Below, piece by piece: positions 1 through 6,232 of a stretch of DNA of 7,070 bases. The first letter of the stretch is position 1; every line of letters begins with the position of its first letter. The position numbers and the translations under genes were made by a program. This DNA comes from Chitinophagales bacterium (GTDB lineage: Bacteria; Bacteroidota; Bacteroidia; Chitinophagales; UBA2359). The stretch spans positions 1 through 7,070 of the forward strand of contig JAHDIA010000322.1 in assembly GCA_020631035.1 (NCBI GenBank), in the 5' to 3' direction. The notes under the pieces were generated by a model. It was not told the DNA's origin. It made no database searches and was given only the letters and a program-made list of their open reading frames with translations.

Positions 1-1
1 G

Positions 2-50
2 AATTTAGAATATTAATAGATTCGTAACTCGAAATTCGTCATTCTAAATT
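2..50. repeat. Inverted repeat downstream of birA
   Basis: Bases 2-11 (AATTTAGAAT) are the exact reverse complement of bases 41-50 (ATTCTAAATT), a 10-bp perfect inverted repeat around a 29-base centre. The centre contains ATTCGT twice in direct orientation (20-25 and 34-39), and TTCG at 21-24 facing CGAA at 30-33. It lies directly after the birA stop codon, so it could form a hairpin at the end of that transcript. The stem is almost all A/T and the bases beyond position 1 are not visible, so I cannot tell a terminator from a dispersed intergenic repeat. Confidence 0.45.
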
Positions 51-52
51 TC

Positions 53-808
53 CTACACAAACTGTATCTCTTTTAAGTCGAACAGCCGTTTTTTTCCCTC
101 AATTAAGACAACTAATCGTCCATCTTGATGCACATCCACAATTTTGCCCTCTATTTTCTGTTCATTGATTAGGTAAGGAGCTTTTTCTTGGTATCGGTAC
201 AATTTTTTTAGATAATCGGACTTGATGCTTTGAAAATTGCCATTTTTGAGTTGCAAATAGCGTTCTTCGAGGTAGTCAAGTAAACTTCTGGCAACATCGT
301 CTACTCTATATTCTAGACCACTAATGAGTTTTAGAGAGGTCGGATTGGGAAGATTTTCAGGGAAAAAGACCTGATTGACATTGATGCCAATGCCAACTAT
401 CGAATCTTGTAGGTACTTTCCCAAAGAACTGTTTTCGATGAGGATGCCTCCCAGTTTTTGGTCATCAAAGTATAGATCATTGGGCCATTTTAGGCATATA
501 GAAGCATTGAGCAAACGGCTCAAGCCTTCAGCTAAGGCAAGCGAAATGGCCATGCTGAGATAAAATTGTGCAACTATTTCTAAAAAATCCGTCTCAATAT
601 AAAGACTCATGGCTATGTTGCTGCCAGGCTCGTCGTGCCAGTGATTGCCTCTTTGTCCCTTACCTGCTGTTTGATGCTTGGCAATAACCAATGTACCATT
701 GGCCAATTTTTCAGTTTTTTGCAGATTTTGAAGAAAATTGTTGGTAGAATCAATCTTATTTAGGCTATAAAAAACCTTTCCGAAAAAATGTGCGTTATAA
801 GTATGCAA
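53..808 (-). CDS. birA: Biotin--[acetyl-CoA-carboxylase] ligase, catalytic-domain-only (class I) type
   Basis: This enzyme activates biotin with ATP to biotinyl-5'-AMP and transfers it to a lysine of the biotin carboxyl carrier domain of acetyl-CoA carboxylase and related carboxylases in the cytoplasm. The 251-residue protein shows the ligase motifs in order: IDSTN (19-23), GKGQRG with W57 (49-57) for the biotin/adenylate loop, KWPND (107-111), K118 with GGILIE (120-125), VGIGINVN (138-145), and a C-terminal SH3-like segment (about 217-251). There is no N-terminal helix-turn-helix, so unlike E. coli BirA it should not act as a repressor. The start is TTG at 806-808: an in-frame stop lies eight codons upstream with no ATG or GTG between, and the first internal Met (67) lies beyond essential motifs. 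It is divergent from rsfS. Family assignment is firm; the start is inferred by elimination. Confidence 0.95.
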   Translation of the reverse strand: MHTYNAHFFGKVFYSLNKIDSTNNFLQNLQKTEKLANGTLVIAKHQTAGKGQRGNHWHDEPGSNIAMSLYIETDFLEIVAQFYLSMAISLALAEGLSRLLNASICLKWPNDLYFDDQKLGGILIENSSLGKYLQDSIVGIGINVNQVFFPENLPNPTSLKLISGLEYRVDDVARSLLDYLEERYLQLKNGNFQSIKSDYLKKLYRYQEKAPYLINEQKIEGKIVDVHQDGRLVVLIEGKKRLFDLKEIQFV

Positions 809-817
809 AGAATTGAG

Positions 818-825
818 TAAATTTG
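818..825 (+). promoter_or_regulatory. Candidate Bacteroidetes -7 promoter box for rsfS-ftsH
   Basis: The bases TAAATTTG match the Bacteroidetes -7 consensus TAnnTTTG exactly. The box lies 31 bp before the rsfS TTG start, which would give a leader of about 25 bases. No clear TTG-type -33 element is visible at the expected distance upstream, where the sequence already belongs to birA. In AT-rich DNA an eight-base match can arise by chance, so this is a position-supported guess. Confidence 0.35.
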
Positions 826-836
826 TGTTTTATTTA

Positions 837-844
837 CAAATATC
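837..844 (-). promoter_or_regulatory. Weak candidate -7 promoter box for birA
   Basis: Read on the minus strand this is GATATTTG, one mismatch from TAnnTTTG. It lies 28 bp before the birA TTG start. It does not overlap the candidate rsfS box at 818-825, but both sit inside the same 48-bp divergent gap. No -33 element is recognisable. Support is positional only. Confidence 0.2.
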
Positions 845-856
845 AAAAAAATATTA

Positions 857-1261
857 TTGGAAGCTAGAACTGAACTTAAACAAAAAATTGAAACATCTAC
901 AAATTTAGCGCAATTTATTGTTGATTGTGTGCTAGAGAAGAAAGCAAAGGAACCCATTCAGTTAGATGTTAGAGAAATCCCAGAAGCAATTTTTGATTAT
1001 TTCATTGTTTGTCATGGTACTTCTACTACTCAAGTAAAGGCCATTGCTGATTTTGTCGCCTTCAAGATGAAAGAGAATTTTGATGAACGACCCATCAGTC
1101 ATGAGGGAATTAAAAACGCCGAATGGGTGTTAGTAGATTACGGATCTGTGGTTCTCCATGTATTTTTAAAGGACAAAAGAGACTTTTATCACTTGGAAAA
1201 TATGTGGGGTGATGCTAAAATCACCAAATTCTCTGATGAGGGTGAAGTAATTGCCCAATGA
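857..1261 (+). CDS. rsfS: Ribosome silencing factor RsfS (Iojap/DUF143 family)
   Basis: RsfS binds ribosomal protein uL14 on the 50S subunit and blocks subunit joining when nutrients are short. The 134-residue protein is close to the usual family length plus a slightly extended N-terminus. Family landmarks are LDVREI (36-41), DYFIVCHGTS (47-56), a conserved EG (83-84), EWVLVDYG (89-96), HVF (101-103), and RDFYHLENMWGDA (108-120). The start is TTG at 857-859: upstream in frame there is only a TAA at 818-820 with no ATG or GTG between, and the first internal Met (71) would delete half the fold. It begins 48 bp from the divergent birA and ends 42 bp before ftsH, so co-transcription with ftsH is likely. 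Pairing with ftsH and birA is, as I recall, common in Bacteroidetes. Confidence 0.93.
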   Translation: MEARTELKQKIETSTNLAQFIVDCVLEKKAKEPIQLDVREIPEAIFDYFIVCHGTSTTQVKAIADFVAFKMKENFDERPISHEGIKNAEWVLVDYGSVVLHVFLKDKRDFYHLENMWGDAKITKFSDEGEVIAQ

Positions 1262-1303
1262 TCCAATAACTTAGGAAATAAATAAAGAAGGAAAAATTAT
1301 ATA

Positions 1304-3277
1304 ATGTCAGAACAACAAGATAATAAAAACAACAATGAACCCAAAAAGCCTAGATTCAACTATTACTGGATATATGGTTTGATTTTTTTAGGTCTTTTGG
1401 CATTTTCTTATTTCCCTAGTATGAATAAGGGGATAGAGGAAATATCTGAAGTGGAATTTTTCCACTCTTATCTTAATAAGGATAAGGTTGAAAAAATTAA
1501 TATTGTCAACAAAGAATACGTAGAGGTTTTTCTTAAAGAGGAGGCTGTGGAGCTAAAAGAAGGACAAAGTAAGCCTGCTGCGGGACCACATAAAAAATTC
1601 ACCATCTTATCTATTGATGACTTTGGTAATGACTTAAAAGAGACTATGACCAATGATGCTTCTCGAATTGAAGTAGCAAGTGAAATGCGTGCAGATTGGC
1701 GTAGTGGAATTTTGAGTTATTTGTTACCACTCATCATCATTGTGGGGATATGGATTTTTATTATGCGTAGAGTCAGTGGCTCTATGGGAGGTGCTGGTGG
1801 TCAAATTTTCAACATTGGCAAGTCTAAGGCGACACTTTTTGATAAGGACACTTCGGTAAGTGTCACATTTAATGATGTGGCAGGTCTGGAAGAAGCCAAA
1901 GAAGAAGTGGTTGAAATTGTTGACTTTTTAAAGTATCCACAAAAATATACTGCATTGGGAGGTAAAATACCCAAGGGTGCCCTATTGGTGGGTCCTCCAG
2001 GTACAGGTAAAACGCTGTTGGCAAAGGCAATGGCAGGAGAAGCGAAGGTCCCATTCTTTAGCATTTCAGGTTCCGATTTTGTTGAAATGTTTGTAGGGGT
2101 TGGAGCATCAAGGGTTCGTGATTTGTTCAAGCAAGCCAGGGAAAAAGCGCCTTGTATCATCTTTATTGATGAGATTGACGCCATTGGTCGTGCCAGAGGT
2201 AAAAATGTGATGCAAGGAAATGATGAAAGAGAAAATACCTTGAACCAATTGTTGGTAGAGATGGACGGATTTAGCAGTAAAAAAGGTATTATTTTGGTTG
2301 CAGCTACAAACCGCCCAGATGTATTGGATAGTGCTTTGTTGCGTCCAGGTCGTTTTGACCGTCAAATAGTAATTGATCGTCCAGACATCAATGGAAGAGG
2401 GGCTATTTTTAAAGTACACGTCAAACCTATTAAAACGGCTGAAGAAATAGATGTAGAAAAACTGGCAGCCCAAACACCAGGTTTTGTGGGAGCTGATATT
2501 GCCAATGTTTGTAACGAAGCTGCATTGATTGCTGCTAGAAAGGGCAAAAGTGCGGTAGATATGAAAGACTTTCAAGATGCCATTGATCGTCATATAGGAG
2601 GTTTAGAGCGAAAAAGTCGCATTATTTCACCTGAAGAACGTGAAATCATTGCTTATCACGAAGCTGGTCATGCCATTTGTGGATGGTATTTGGAACATGC
2701 TGATCCTTTATTGAAGGTAACCATTATTCCGCGTGGAGTGGCTGCCTTAGGATATGCCCAATACATTCCAAAAGAAAGATACCTATACAATACTGATGAG
2801 CTAGAGGATCAGATGTGTATGTTGTTGGGTGGTAGAGTGGCCGAAGATATTATTTTTGGAAAAGTCTCTACAGGGGCACAAAACGACTTAGAGCGCATTA
2901 CCCAAATGGCTTATGGGATGATAACGCTCTATGGTATGAACGATAAAATAGGTAATATTTCTTTTAATGATACCAAGGGGGAGTACAATTTCAAAAAGCC
3001 TTACTCAGAGGAAACGGGTAAAATGGTAGATGAGGAAGTACGTAAAATTATTAAAGATGCATATGAGCGTACCAAGGAATTGTTGATGGAAAGAAAAAGT
3101 GAGTTGACACTTATTGCAAAGGAACTTTTGGAGAAAGAAATTTTATTTAAGTCAGATTTAGAACACTTGATTGGTATCAGACCTAGTGAGATGCAAGCAG
3201 AGGAAAGACCAGCTAGAAACACAAAATCTGATGAAGATATTGAATATAAAAATGACTCAGAAGAAGAAAAAAGCTAA
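1304..3277 (+). CDS. ftsH: ATP-dependent zinc metalloprotease FtsH
   Basis: FtsH is a membrane-anchored hexameric AAA+ protease that extracts and degrades misassembled membrane proteins and selected cytoplasmic substrates. In this 657-residue protein the order is: membrane segment 1 (about 20-38), a periplasmic domain (about 40-132), membrane segment 2 (about 136-154), the AAA module and the M41 peptidase domain. Visible key residues are Walker A GPPGTGKT (230-237), pore motif MFVG (262-265), Walker B with D289/E290, arginine fingers R350 and R353 in the second region of homology, zinc motif HEAGH (452-456) and the likely third ligand D528. The tail is acidic and rich in Glu, Asp and Lys. ATG 1304 is preceded by a weak purine stretch (AAGAAGGA, 1286-1293). 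All catalytic residues are intact. It probably shares a transcript with rsfS, closed by the terminator at 3330-3364. Confidence 0.98.
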   Translation: MSEQQDNKNNNEPKKPRFNYYWIYGLIFLGLLAFSYFPSMNKGIEEISEVEFFHSYLNKDKVEKINIVNKEYVEVFLKEEAVELKEGQSKPAAGPHKKFTILSIDDFGNDLKETMTNDASRIEVASEMRADWRSGILSYLLPLIIIVGIWIFIMRRVSGSMGGAGGQIFNIGKSKATLFDKDTSVSVTFNDVAGLEEAKEEVVEIVDFLKYPQKYTALGGKIPKGALLVGPPGTGKTLLAKAMAGEAKVPFFSISGSDFVEMFVGVGASRVRDLFKQAREKAPCIIFIDEIDAIGRARGKNVMQGNDERENTLNQLLVEMDGFSSKKGIILVAATNRPDVLDSALLRPGRFDRQIVIDRPDINGRGAIFKVHVKPIKTAEEIDVEKLAAQTPGFVGADIANVCNEAALIAARKGKSAVDMKDFQDAIDRHIGGLERKSRIISPEEREIIAYHEAGHAICGWYLEHADPLLKVTIIPRGVAALGYAQYIPKERYLYNTDELEDQMCMLLGGRVAEDIIFGKVSTGAQNDLERITQMAYGMITLYGMNDKIGNISFNDTKGEYNFKKPYSEETGKMVDEEVRKIIKDAYERTKELLMERKSELTLIAKELLEKEILFKSDLEHLIGIRPSEMQAEERPARNTKSDEDIEYKNDSEEEKS

Positions 3278-3329
3278 ACTTCTTTGATTTAGAAATATTA
3301 TTTTTACACAAAATTTAATAAAATTTGAC

Positions 3330-3364
3330 AGTCTGTATCTATCTTTATTAGATACAGACTTTTT
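3330..3364 (+). terminator. Intrinsic terminator after ftsH
   Basis: Bases 3330-3341 (AGTCTGTATCTA) and 3349-3360 are exact reverse complements, giving a 12-bp perfect stem with a 7-base loop. A run of T follows at once (3360-3364), then ACTTTT. It lies 53 bp after the ftsH stop and its T-run ends 18 bp before the LUD-gene start codon. It is the clearest terminator in the window. Confidence 0.85.
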
Positions 3365-3382
3365 ACTTTTACAAAGGTACTT

Positions 3383-4072
3383 ATGAAAAGCAATGCTCGA
3401 AACAACATTCTCAACAATATAAGGAGGGGTATGCATGCTCCAATGGAGGTGCCCTTTCCCGAAATCAATCAAACTTCGGCTACACTTAAAACTAGTAGAG
3501 AGTCGCCCGATATTGAATTTGCTGAGAACTTTACCCAAAATGGTGGCAAATTTGTCTACTGTGAAGACTTTGAACATTTTTACAAAATCTTTAAATGGCT
3601 CTCCAATGAGAAATCTTGGAGGAACATTCATTGTTGGCACCCTCAACTTGTTGAGTTTTTTCAACAAATAGATTTTAGAAAGTGCAAAATAGGGCACATT
3701 TTAGATCGGTCTCATGCAGGCATTATGACTTGTGATGCCATTATTGCCCAAACAGGTAGCATTGTTTTATCATCTGCATTGCCTTGTGGTAGAAGTCTAG
3801 GCACTTTTCCCAAATCAATCATAGTTTTGGCAACACTTGAACAAGTTGTTAAGGATTTTAGATCAGCCTTGCAACTGATTGAGCGAAAATATGAAATACC
3901 TCCTACAATGATTGGGACCATTACAGGACCAGCCAAAAATCGTACCATATCTATGAAGTCGATGGAAGGAGGTGTAGGACCAATAGATGTCTATCTATTT
4001 TTTATTGATGCAGTACAACTCATAATGCCCAAAATTGAAAAACAATATGGCTTCCCAACTCCAGCTCATTAA
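3383..4072 (+). CDS. LUD-domain protein (LutC/YkgG-like, DUF162), Bacteroidetes ftsH-linked type
   Basis: This 229-residue protein belongs to the LUD superfamily, whose studied members LutB and LutC take part in lactate oxidation; the function of this stand-alone type is not known to me, so I give no gene symbol. Recognisable parts are an NGGKFVYC segment (53-60), AIIAQTGSIVLSS (119-131) and PKSIIVLA (143-150), which form the usual LUD core, and TGP...GGVGP (181-200) near the end. In classic LutC the last region reads GPS-x-TADIE followed by HGP; here ADIE and the His are missing. No signal peptide or membrane segment is seen. ATG 3383 is used; ATG 3431 (residue 17) is an alternative, since AAGGAGGGG stands directly before it, but that spacing is too short for a normal ribosome site. 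The 3' end overlaps gmhA by 26 bp. No lutA or lutB is nearby. Confidence 0.8.
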   Translation: MKSNARNNILNNIRRGMHAPMEVPFPEINQTSATLKTSRESPDIEFAENFTQNGGKFVYCEDFEHFYKIFKWLSNEKSWRNIHCWHPQLVEFFQQIDFRKCKIGHILDRSHAGIMTCDAIIAQTGSIVLSSALPCGRSLGTFPKSIIVLATLEQVVKDFRSALQLIERKYEIPPTMIGTITGPAKNRTISMKSMEGGVGPIDVYLFFIDAVQLIMPKIEKQYGFPTPAH

Positions 4073-4637
4073 ACAGTCTTTGGAAGATTCTATAGCTGTA
4101 AAGCAGAGCATATTGGAGGATGAAGCCTTGATGTTGCAAATTTTAGAAGCAGCAACATCAATTATTATTGCATACAAGAAGGGGAACAAGCTTTTATTGT
4201 GTGGCAATGGAGGCTCGACTTGTGATGCAATGCATATTGCGGAAGAATTGACAGGAAAGTATCAATTATTACGTCCTCCTCTTCCTGCTATTTCGTTGAC
4301 TGATGCTTCGCACATTACCTGTGTCAGCAACGATTTTGGTTTTGAGGAGGTATTTGCTCGAGGTGTAGAAGCTTTGGGCAAAGCTGGCGACGTTTTGCTA
4401 GCCATCTCTACATCTGGAAATTCTGCCAATGTTATTCGTGCAGCACAAAAAGCGCAAGCTTTGGGGCTGATAGTAATTGCTTTGTCTGGAAAACAGGGAG
4501 GCAATTTGAGGCAGCATGCAGATGTAAATATCTGTGTTCCTTCTCCTATAACTTCTCGAATCCAAGAAGCGCATATCACCATTGGGCACATCATTATTGA
4601 ATTGGTAGAAAATACAATTTTTAAAAATGACGCTTAA
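4047..4637 (+). CDS. gmhA: D-sedoheptulose-7-phosphate isomerase (phosphoheptose isomerase)
   Basis: GmhA converts sedoheptulose 7-phosphate to D-glycero-D-manno-heptose 7-phosphate, the first committed step toward ADP- or GDP-heptose for cell-surface polysaccharide. It is a SIS-fold enzyme. The 196 residues (E. coli protein: 192) include CGNGGST (52-58), HIAEELTGKY (63-72), a SND motif (94-96), STSGNSANV (121-129) and the C-terminal SRIQEAHITIGH (170-181). The zinc/catalytic set known from E. coli GmhA (H61, E65, Q172, H180) lines up with H63, E67, Q173 and H181, so it should be active. I chose ATG 4047; an in-frame TTG at 4035 would add four residues. It overlaps the LUD gene by 26 bp and the HAD phosphatase by 11 bp, which suggests one transcript and translational coupling. 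Confidence 0.95.
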   Translation: MASQLQLIKQSLEDSIAVKQSILEDEALMLQILEAATSIIIAYKKGNKLLLCGNGGSTCDAMHIAEELTGKYQLLRPPLPAISLTDASHITCVSNDFGFEEVFARGVEALGKAGDVLLAISTSGNSANVIRAAQKAQALGLIVIALSGKQGGNLRQHADVNICVPSPITSRIQEAHITIGHIIIELVENTIFKNDA

Positions 4638-5190
4638 AATTGACAAAAGCTGGACGCTCTTTTTGGATAGAGATGGTGTGATCAACCATAGAATTGAGGA
4701 TGATTTTGTATTGGAGTGGGTCGAATTTAAATACCACAAAAAAGCAGATGAAGCCATAGCCAAACTAAAAAACTTTTTCAATTGCATTGTGGTGGTCACC
4801 AATCAGAGGTGTGTAGATGAGGGGGAATTGCTGGAAAGCGATTTGATTCAGATGCATGATACTTTTGTAGATGATATTAAATCCAAAGGTGGACGCATTG
4901 ATAAAGTATTTTATTGTCCACATACCAAAGAGGCAAAATGTAAATGCCGCAAACCTGAAGTCGGCATGGCTTTACAAGCCAAAAAATTGTTTCCACACAT
5001 TGATTTCTCTAAATCTATTATGGTCGGTGATTCCTTGTCAGATATGGATTTTGGCAAAAAAATGGGGATGATTACAGTATTGATAAAGAGTAAAAACATT
5101 CCTTACGACAGTTTTTTGGTAGATTTTGCCTTTGAGAGCCTTTGGGATTTTGAGTATCATCTCAATTTAGAACATAGTAAAAAATCTTAA
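4627..5190 (+). CDS. gmhB: HAD-IIIA phosphatase, probable D-glycero-D-manno-heptose 1,7-bisphosphate phosphatase
   Basis: The predicted role is removal of the 7-phosphate from heptose 1,7-bisphosphate, following GmhA and a kinase not in this window. The 187 residues hold every HAD motif: DRDGVIN (14-20) with nucleophile D14 and acid/base D16, TNQ (58-60), K109 within CRKP, and GDSLSDMD (134-141). The structural zinc site of GmhB and HisB-N proteins is intact as C97, H99, C105 and C107. The zinc loop is short (five residues between H99 and C105), a form found both in histidinol-phosphatases and in many GmhB proteins, so the motifs alone do not fix the substrate; the 11-bp overlap with gmhA favours heptose. 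After TNQ the usual S-G-I is replaced by R-C-V (61-63). Length is normal for GmhB. Enzyme class is certain; substrate is inferred from context. Confidence 0.82.
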   Translation: MTLKIDKSWTLFLDRDGVINHRIEDDFVLEWVEFKYHKKADEAIAKLKNFFNCIVVVTNQRCVDEGELLESDLIQMHDTFVDDIKSKGGRIDKVFYCPHTKEAKCKCRKPEVGMALQAKKLFPHIDFSKSIMVGDSLSDMDFGKKMGMITVLIKSKNIPYDSFLVDFAFESLWDFEYHLNLEHSKKS

Positions 5191-5349
5191 TACGACAATA
5201 TGAAGTCAAAAGGTGTATTTAAGACACCACCTTCCCATTTTGCCGCCCAAAAAGTGCTTAAACTGAAAACTTTTGTGTTTTCTACCATAAAAGCATTCAC
5301 AAAATTCAAATAAGTCCGCTCAAAATCAACTTTAGAACACATCAGATGT

Positions 5350-5357
5350 TATATTTG
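5350..5357 (+). promoter_or_regulatory. Candidate -7 promoter box for sdhC
   Basis: TATATTTG matches the Bacteroidetes -7 consensus TAnnTTTG exactly and lies in the 239-bp gap before sdhC, leaving a leader of about 65 bases. A TTTA at 5331-5334 is the only -33-like sequence nearby and is closer than the usual spacing, so the match is partial. A separate promoter here would fit the change of pathway between the heptose genes and sdh. The rest of the gap (5191-5429) shows no strong terminator or conserved element. Confidence 0.4.
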
Positions 5358-5429
5358 TGGCCAATGTAAGCAAGTGGAGTGAAAATCCCAAAAGCTTATA
5401 TGTTGATTTGTTTAATGTAATACAATTGT

Positions 5430-6110
5430 ATGAGTTGGGTTACCAATTTTTTAGTTTCTTCAGCAGGTAAAAAACTGCTAATGAGTCTTACAGGACTTTT
5501 CCTTTGTAGCTTTCTTATTGTACATATGTCAGGGAATTTGGCCCTTTTAAAATCAGATGGTGGACAGGCATTTAATGAGTACGCTAAGTTTATGACTACC
5601 TTCCCACCCATCAAAGTGATGTCTTATTTTACCTATGCTCTGATTCTTTTACATATAGTACAAGGTTTAGCAATATGGTTGAAAAACAAAAGTGCCCGTC
5701 CAGTAAAGTATGCAGCTAGATCCAAGGGAAAAAATGGATCCTGGGCTTCCAGGAATATGGCCATTTTGGGCATTGTCATTCTTTTCTTTTTAATCTTACA
5801 CTTAAAGAGCTTTTGGTTTGAGATGAAATTTGGTTCTATTCCTTATGTAGACTATGGAGGTGGAAAAATAAAAAATTTATATGAAATTGTTGTAACAGCC
5901 TTTAAGCAGCCATGGTATGTAGGGATTTACCTAATTGCATTACTTGCCATTGCATTGCACCTTATTCACGGATTTCAAAGTGCCTTTCAATCTTTGGGAG
6001 TGAATCATAGTAAGTATACCCCTATCATCAAAATCTTGGGCTATATTTTTGCTATTGGTGTACCATTGGGTTTTGCGATACAACCATTGTATGTGTTGTT
6101 GTTTTTATAG
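5430..6110 (+). CDS. sdhC: Succinate dehydrogenase/fumarate reductase cytochrome b558 subunit
   Basis: This is the membrane anchor of complex II, carrying heme b and passing electrons between the SdhA/SdhB head and quinone. The 226-residue protein has five hydrophobic helices (about 16-37, 61-84, 109-130, 161-184, 199-224), as in the single-subunit di-heme anchors of Bacillus subtilis and Wolinella. Histidines H32, H75, H124 and H177 or H180 lie in successive helices 1-4 and are the expected ligands of two hemes. The N-terminus (SSAGKKLLMSLTGLFL, 10-25) is typical of Bacteroidetes SdhC. ATG 5430 is supported by that N-terminus. A 12-bp palindrome, ATACAATTGTAT (5420-5431), covers the first two bases of the start codon. 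sdhA follows after 244 bp, an unusually long gap for this operon. No sdhD is expected in this type. Confidence 0.95.
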   Translation: MSWVTNFLVSSAGKKLLMSLTGLFLCSFLIVHMSGNLALLKSDGGQAFNEYAKFMTTFPPIKVMSYFTYALILLHIVQGLAIWLKNKSARPVKYAARSKGKNGSWASRNMAILGIVILFFLILHLKSFWFEMKFGSIPYVDYGGGKIKNLYEIVVTAFKQPWYVGIYLIALLAIALHLIHGFQSAFQSLGVNHSKYTPIIKILGYIFAIGVPLGFAIQPLYVLLFL

Positions 6111-6162
6111 AAGGAAATGGTATGAAAATGTATTTTGCGAATGCGACTGAATGGTCTAAAAT

Positions 6163-6232
6163 AGCCCCGATAGTAGCGGTTACCCCACAGTCCCGATTTT
6201 ATCGGGACGAGGAGTAAAAGCGGATAGCGGGA
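6163..6232 (+). ncRNA. Nested stem-loop element between sdhC and sdhA (possibly Flavo-1 RNA family)
   Basis: Three stacked helices can be drawn. Outer: CCCG 6166-6169 with CGGG 6228-6231. Middle: TTACCCC 6180-6186 with GGAGTAA 6211-6217, six pairs around one C/A mismatch. Apical: GTCCCGAT 6190-6197 with ATCGGGAC 6201-6208, eight perfect pairs around a TTT loop. The internal loop between outer and middle helices is nearly symmetric, carrying GATAG and AGCGG on the left and AGCGG and GATAG on the right, which suggests non-Watson-Crick pairing. From memory, elements of the form AGCCCCGATAG...GCGGATAGCGGGA recur between genes in Bacteroidetes, and this may be the Rfam family called Flavo-1; that name is uncertain. 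It is G/C-rich against an AT-rich background and has no T-run, so it is not a normal terminator. Confidence 0.55.

Noticed and set aside
2108..2593. 161-codon open frame on the minus strand inside ftsH
   Set aside because: It lies wholly opposite the conserved AAA domain of ftsH and its translation has no family resemblance; it is a shadow frame.
3421..3433. Strong Shine-Dalgarno-like AAGGAGGGG before an in-frame ATG inside the LUD gene
   Set aside because: Only one base separates the purine run from the ATG, too close for normal initiation, and Bacteroidetes rely little on such sites. ATG 3383 is kept, with this as an alternative.
3257..3697. 146-codon open frame on the minus strand across the ftsH end and LUD gene
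   Set aside because: It reads through the ftsH terminator stem and the LUD gene in antisense, with no recognisable domain.
4398..4802. 134-codon open frame on the minus strand across gmhA and the HAD gene
   Set aside because: It crosses two well-supported genes on the other strand and shows no motifs or start context of its own.
5211..5227. GGTGT...ACACC hairpin after the HAD gene as a terminator
   Set aside because: The stem is only five pairs and no T-run follows on the plus strand; the short T-run on the minus strand serves no minus-strand gene.
6122..6217. 31-codon open frame after sdhC, starting at ATG 6122
   Set aside because: It runs straight through the left arm and apical hairpin of the structured element, ends within the right arm, and encodes no recognisable motif. 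The RNA pairing explains the sequence better.
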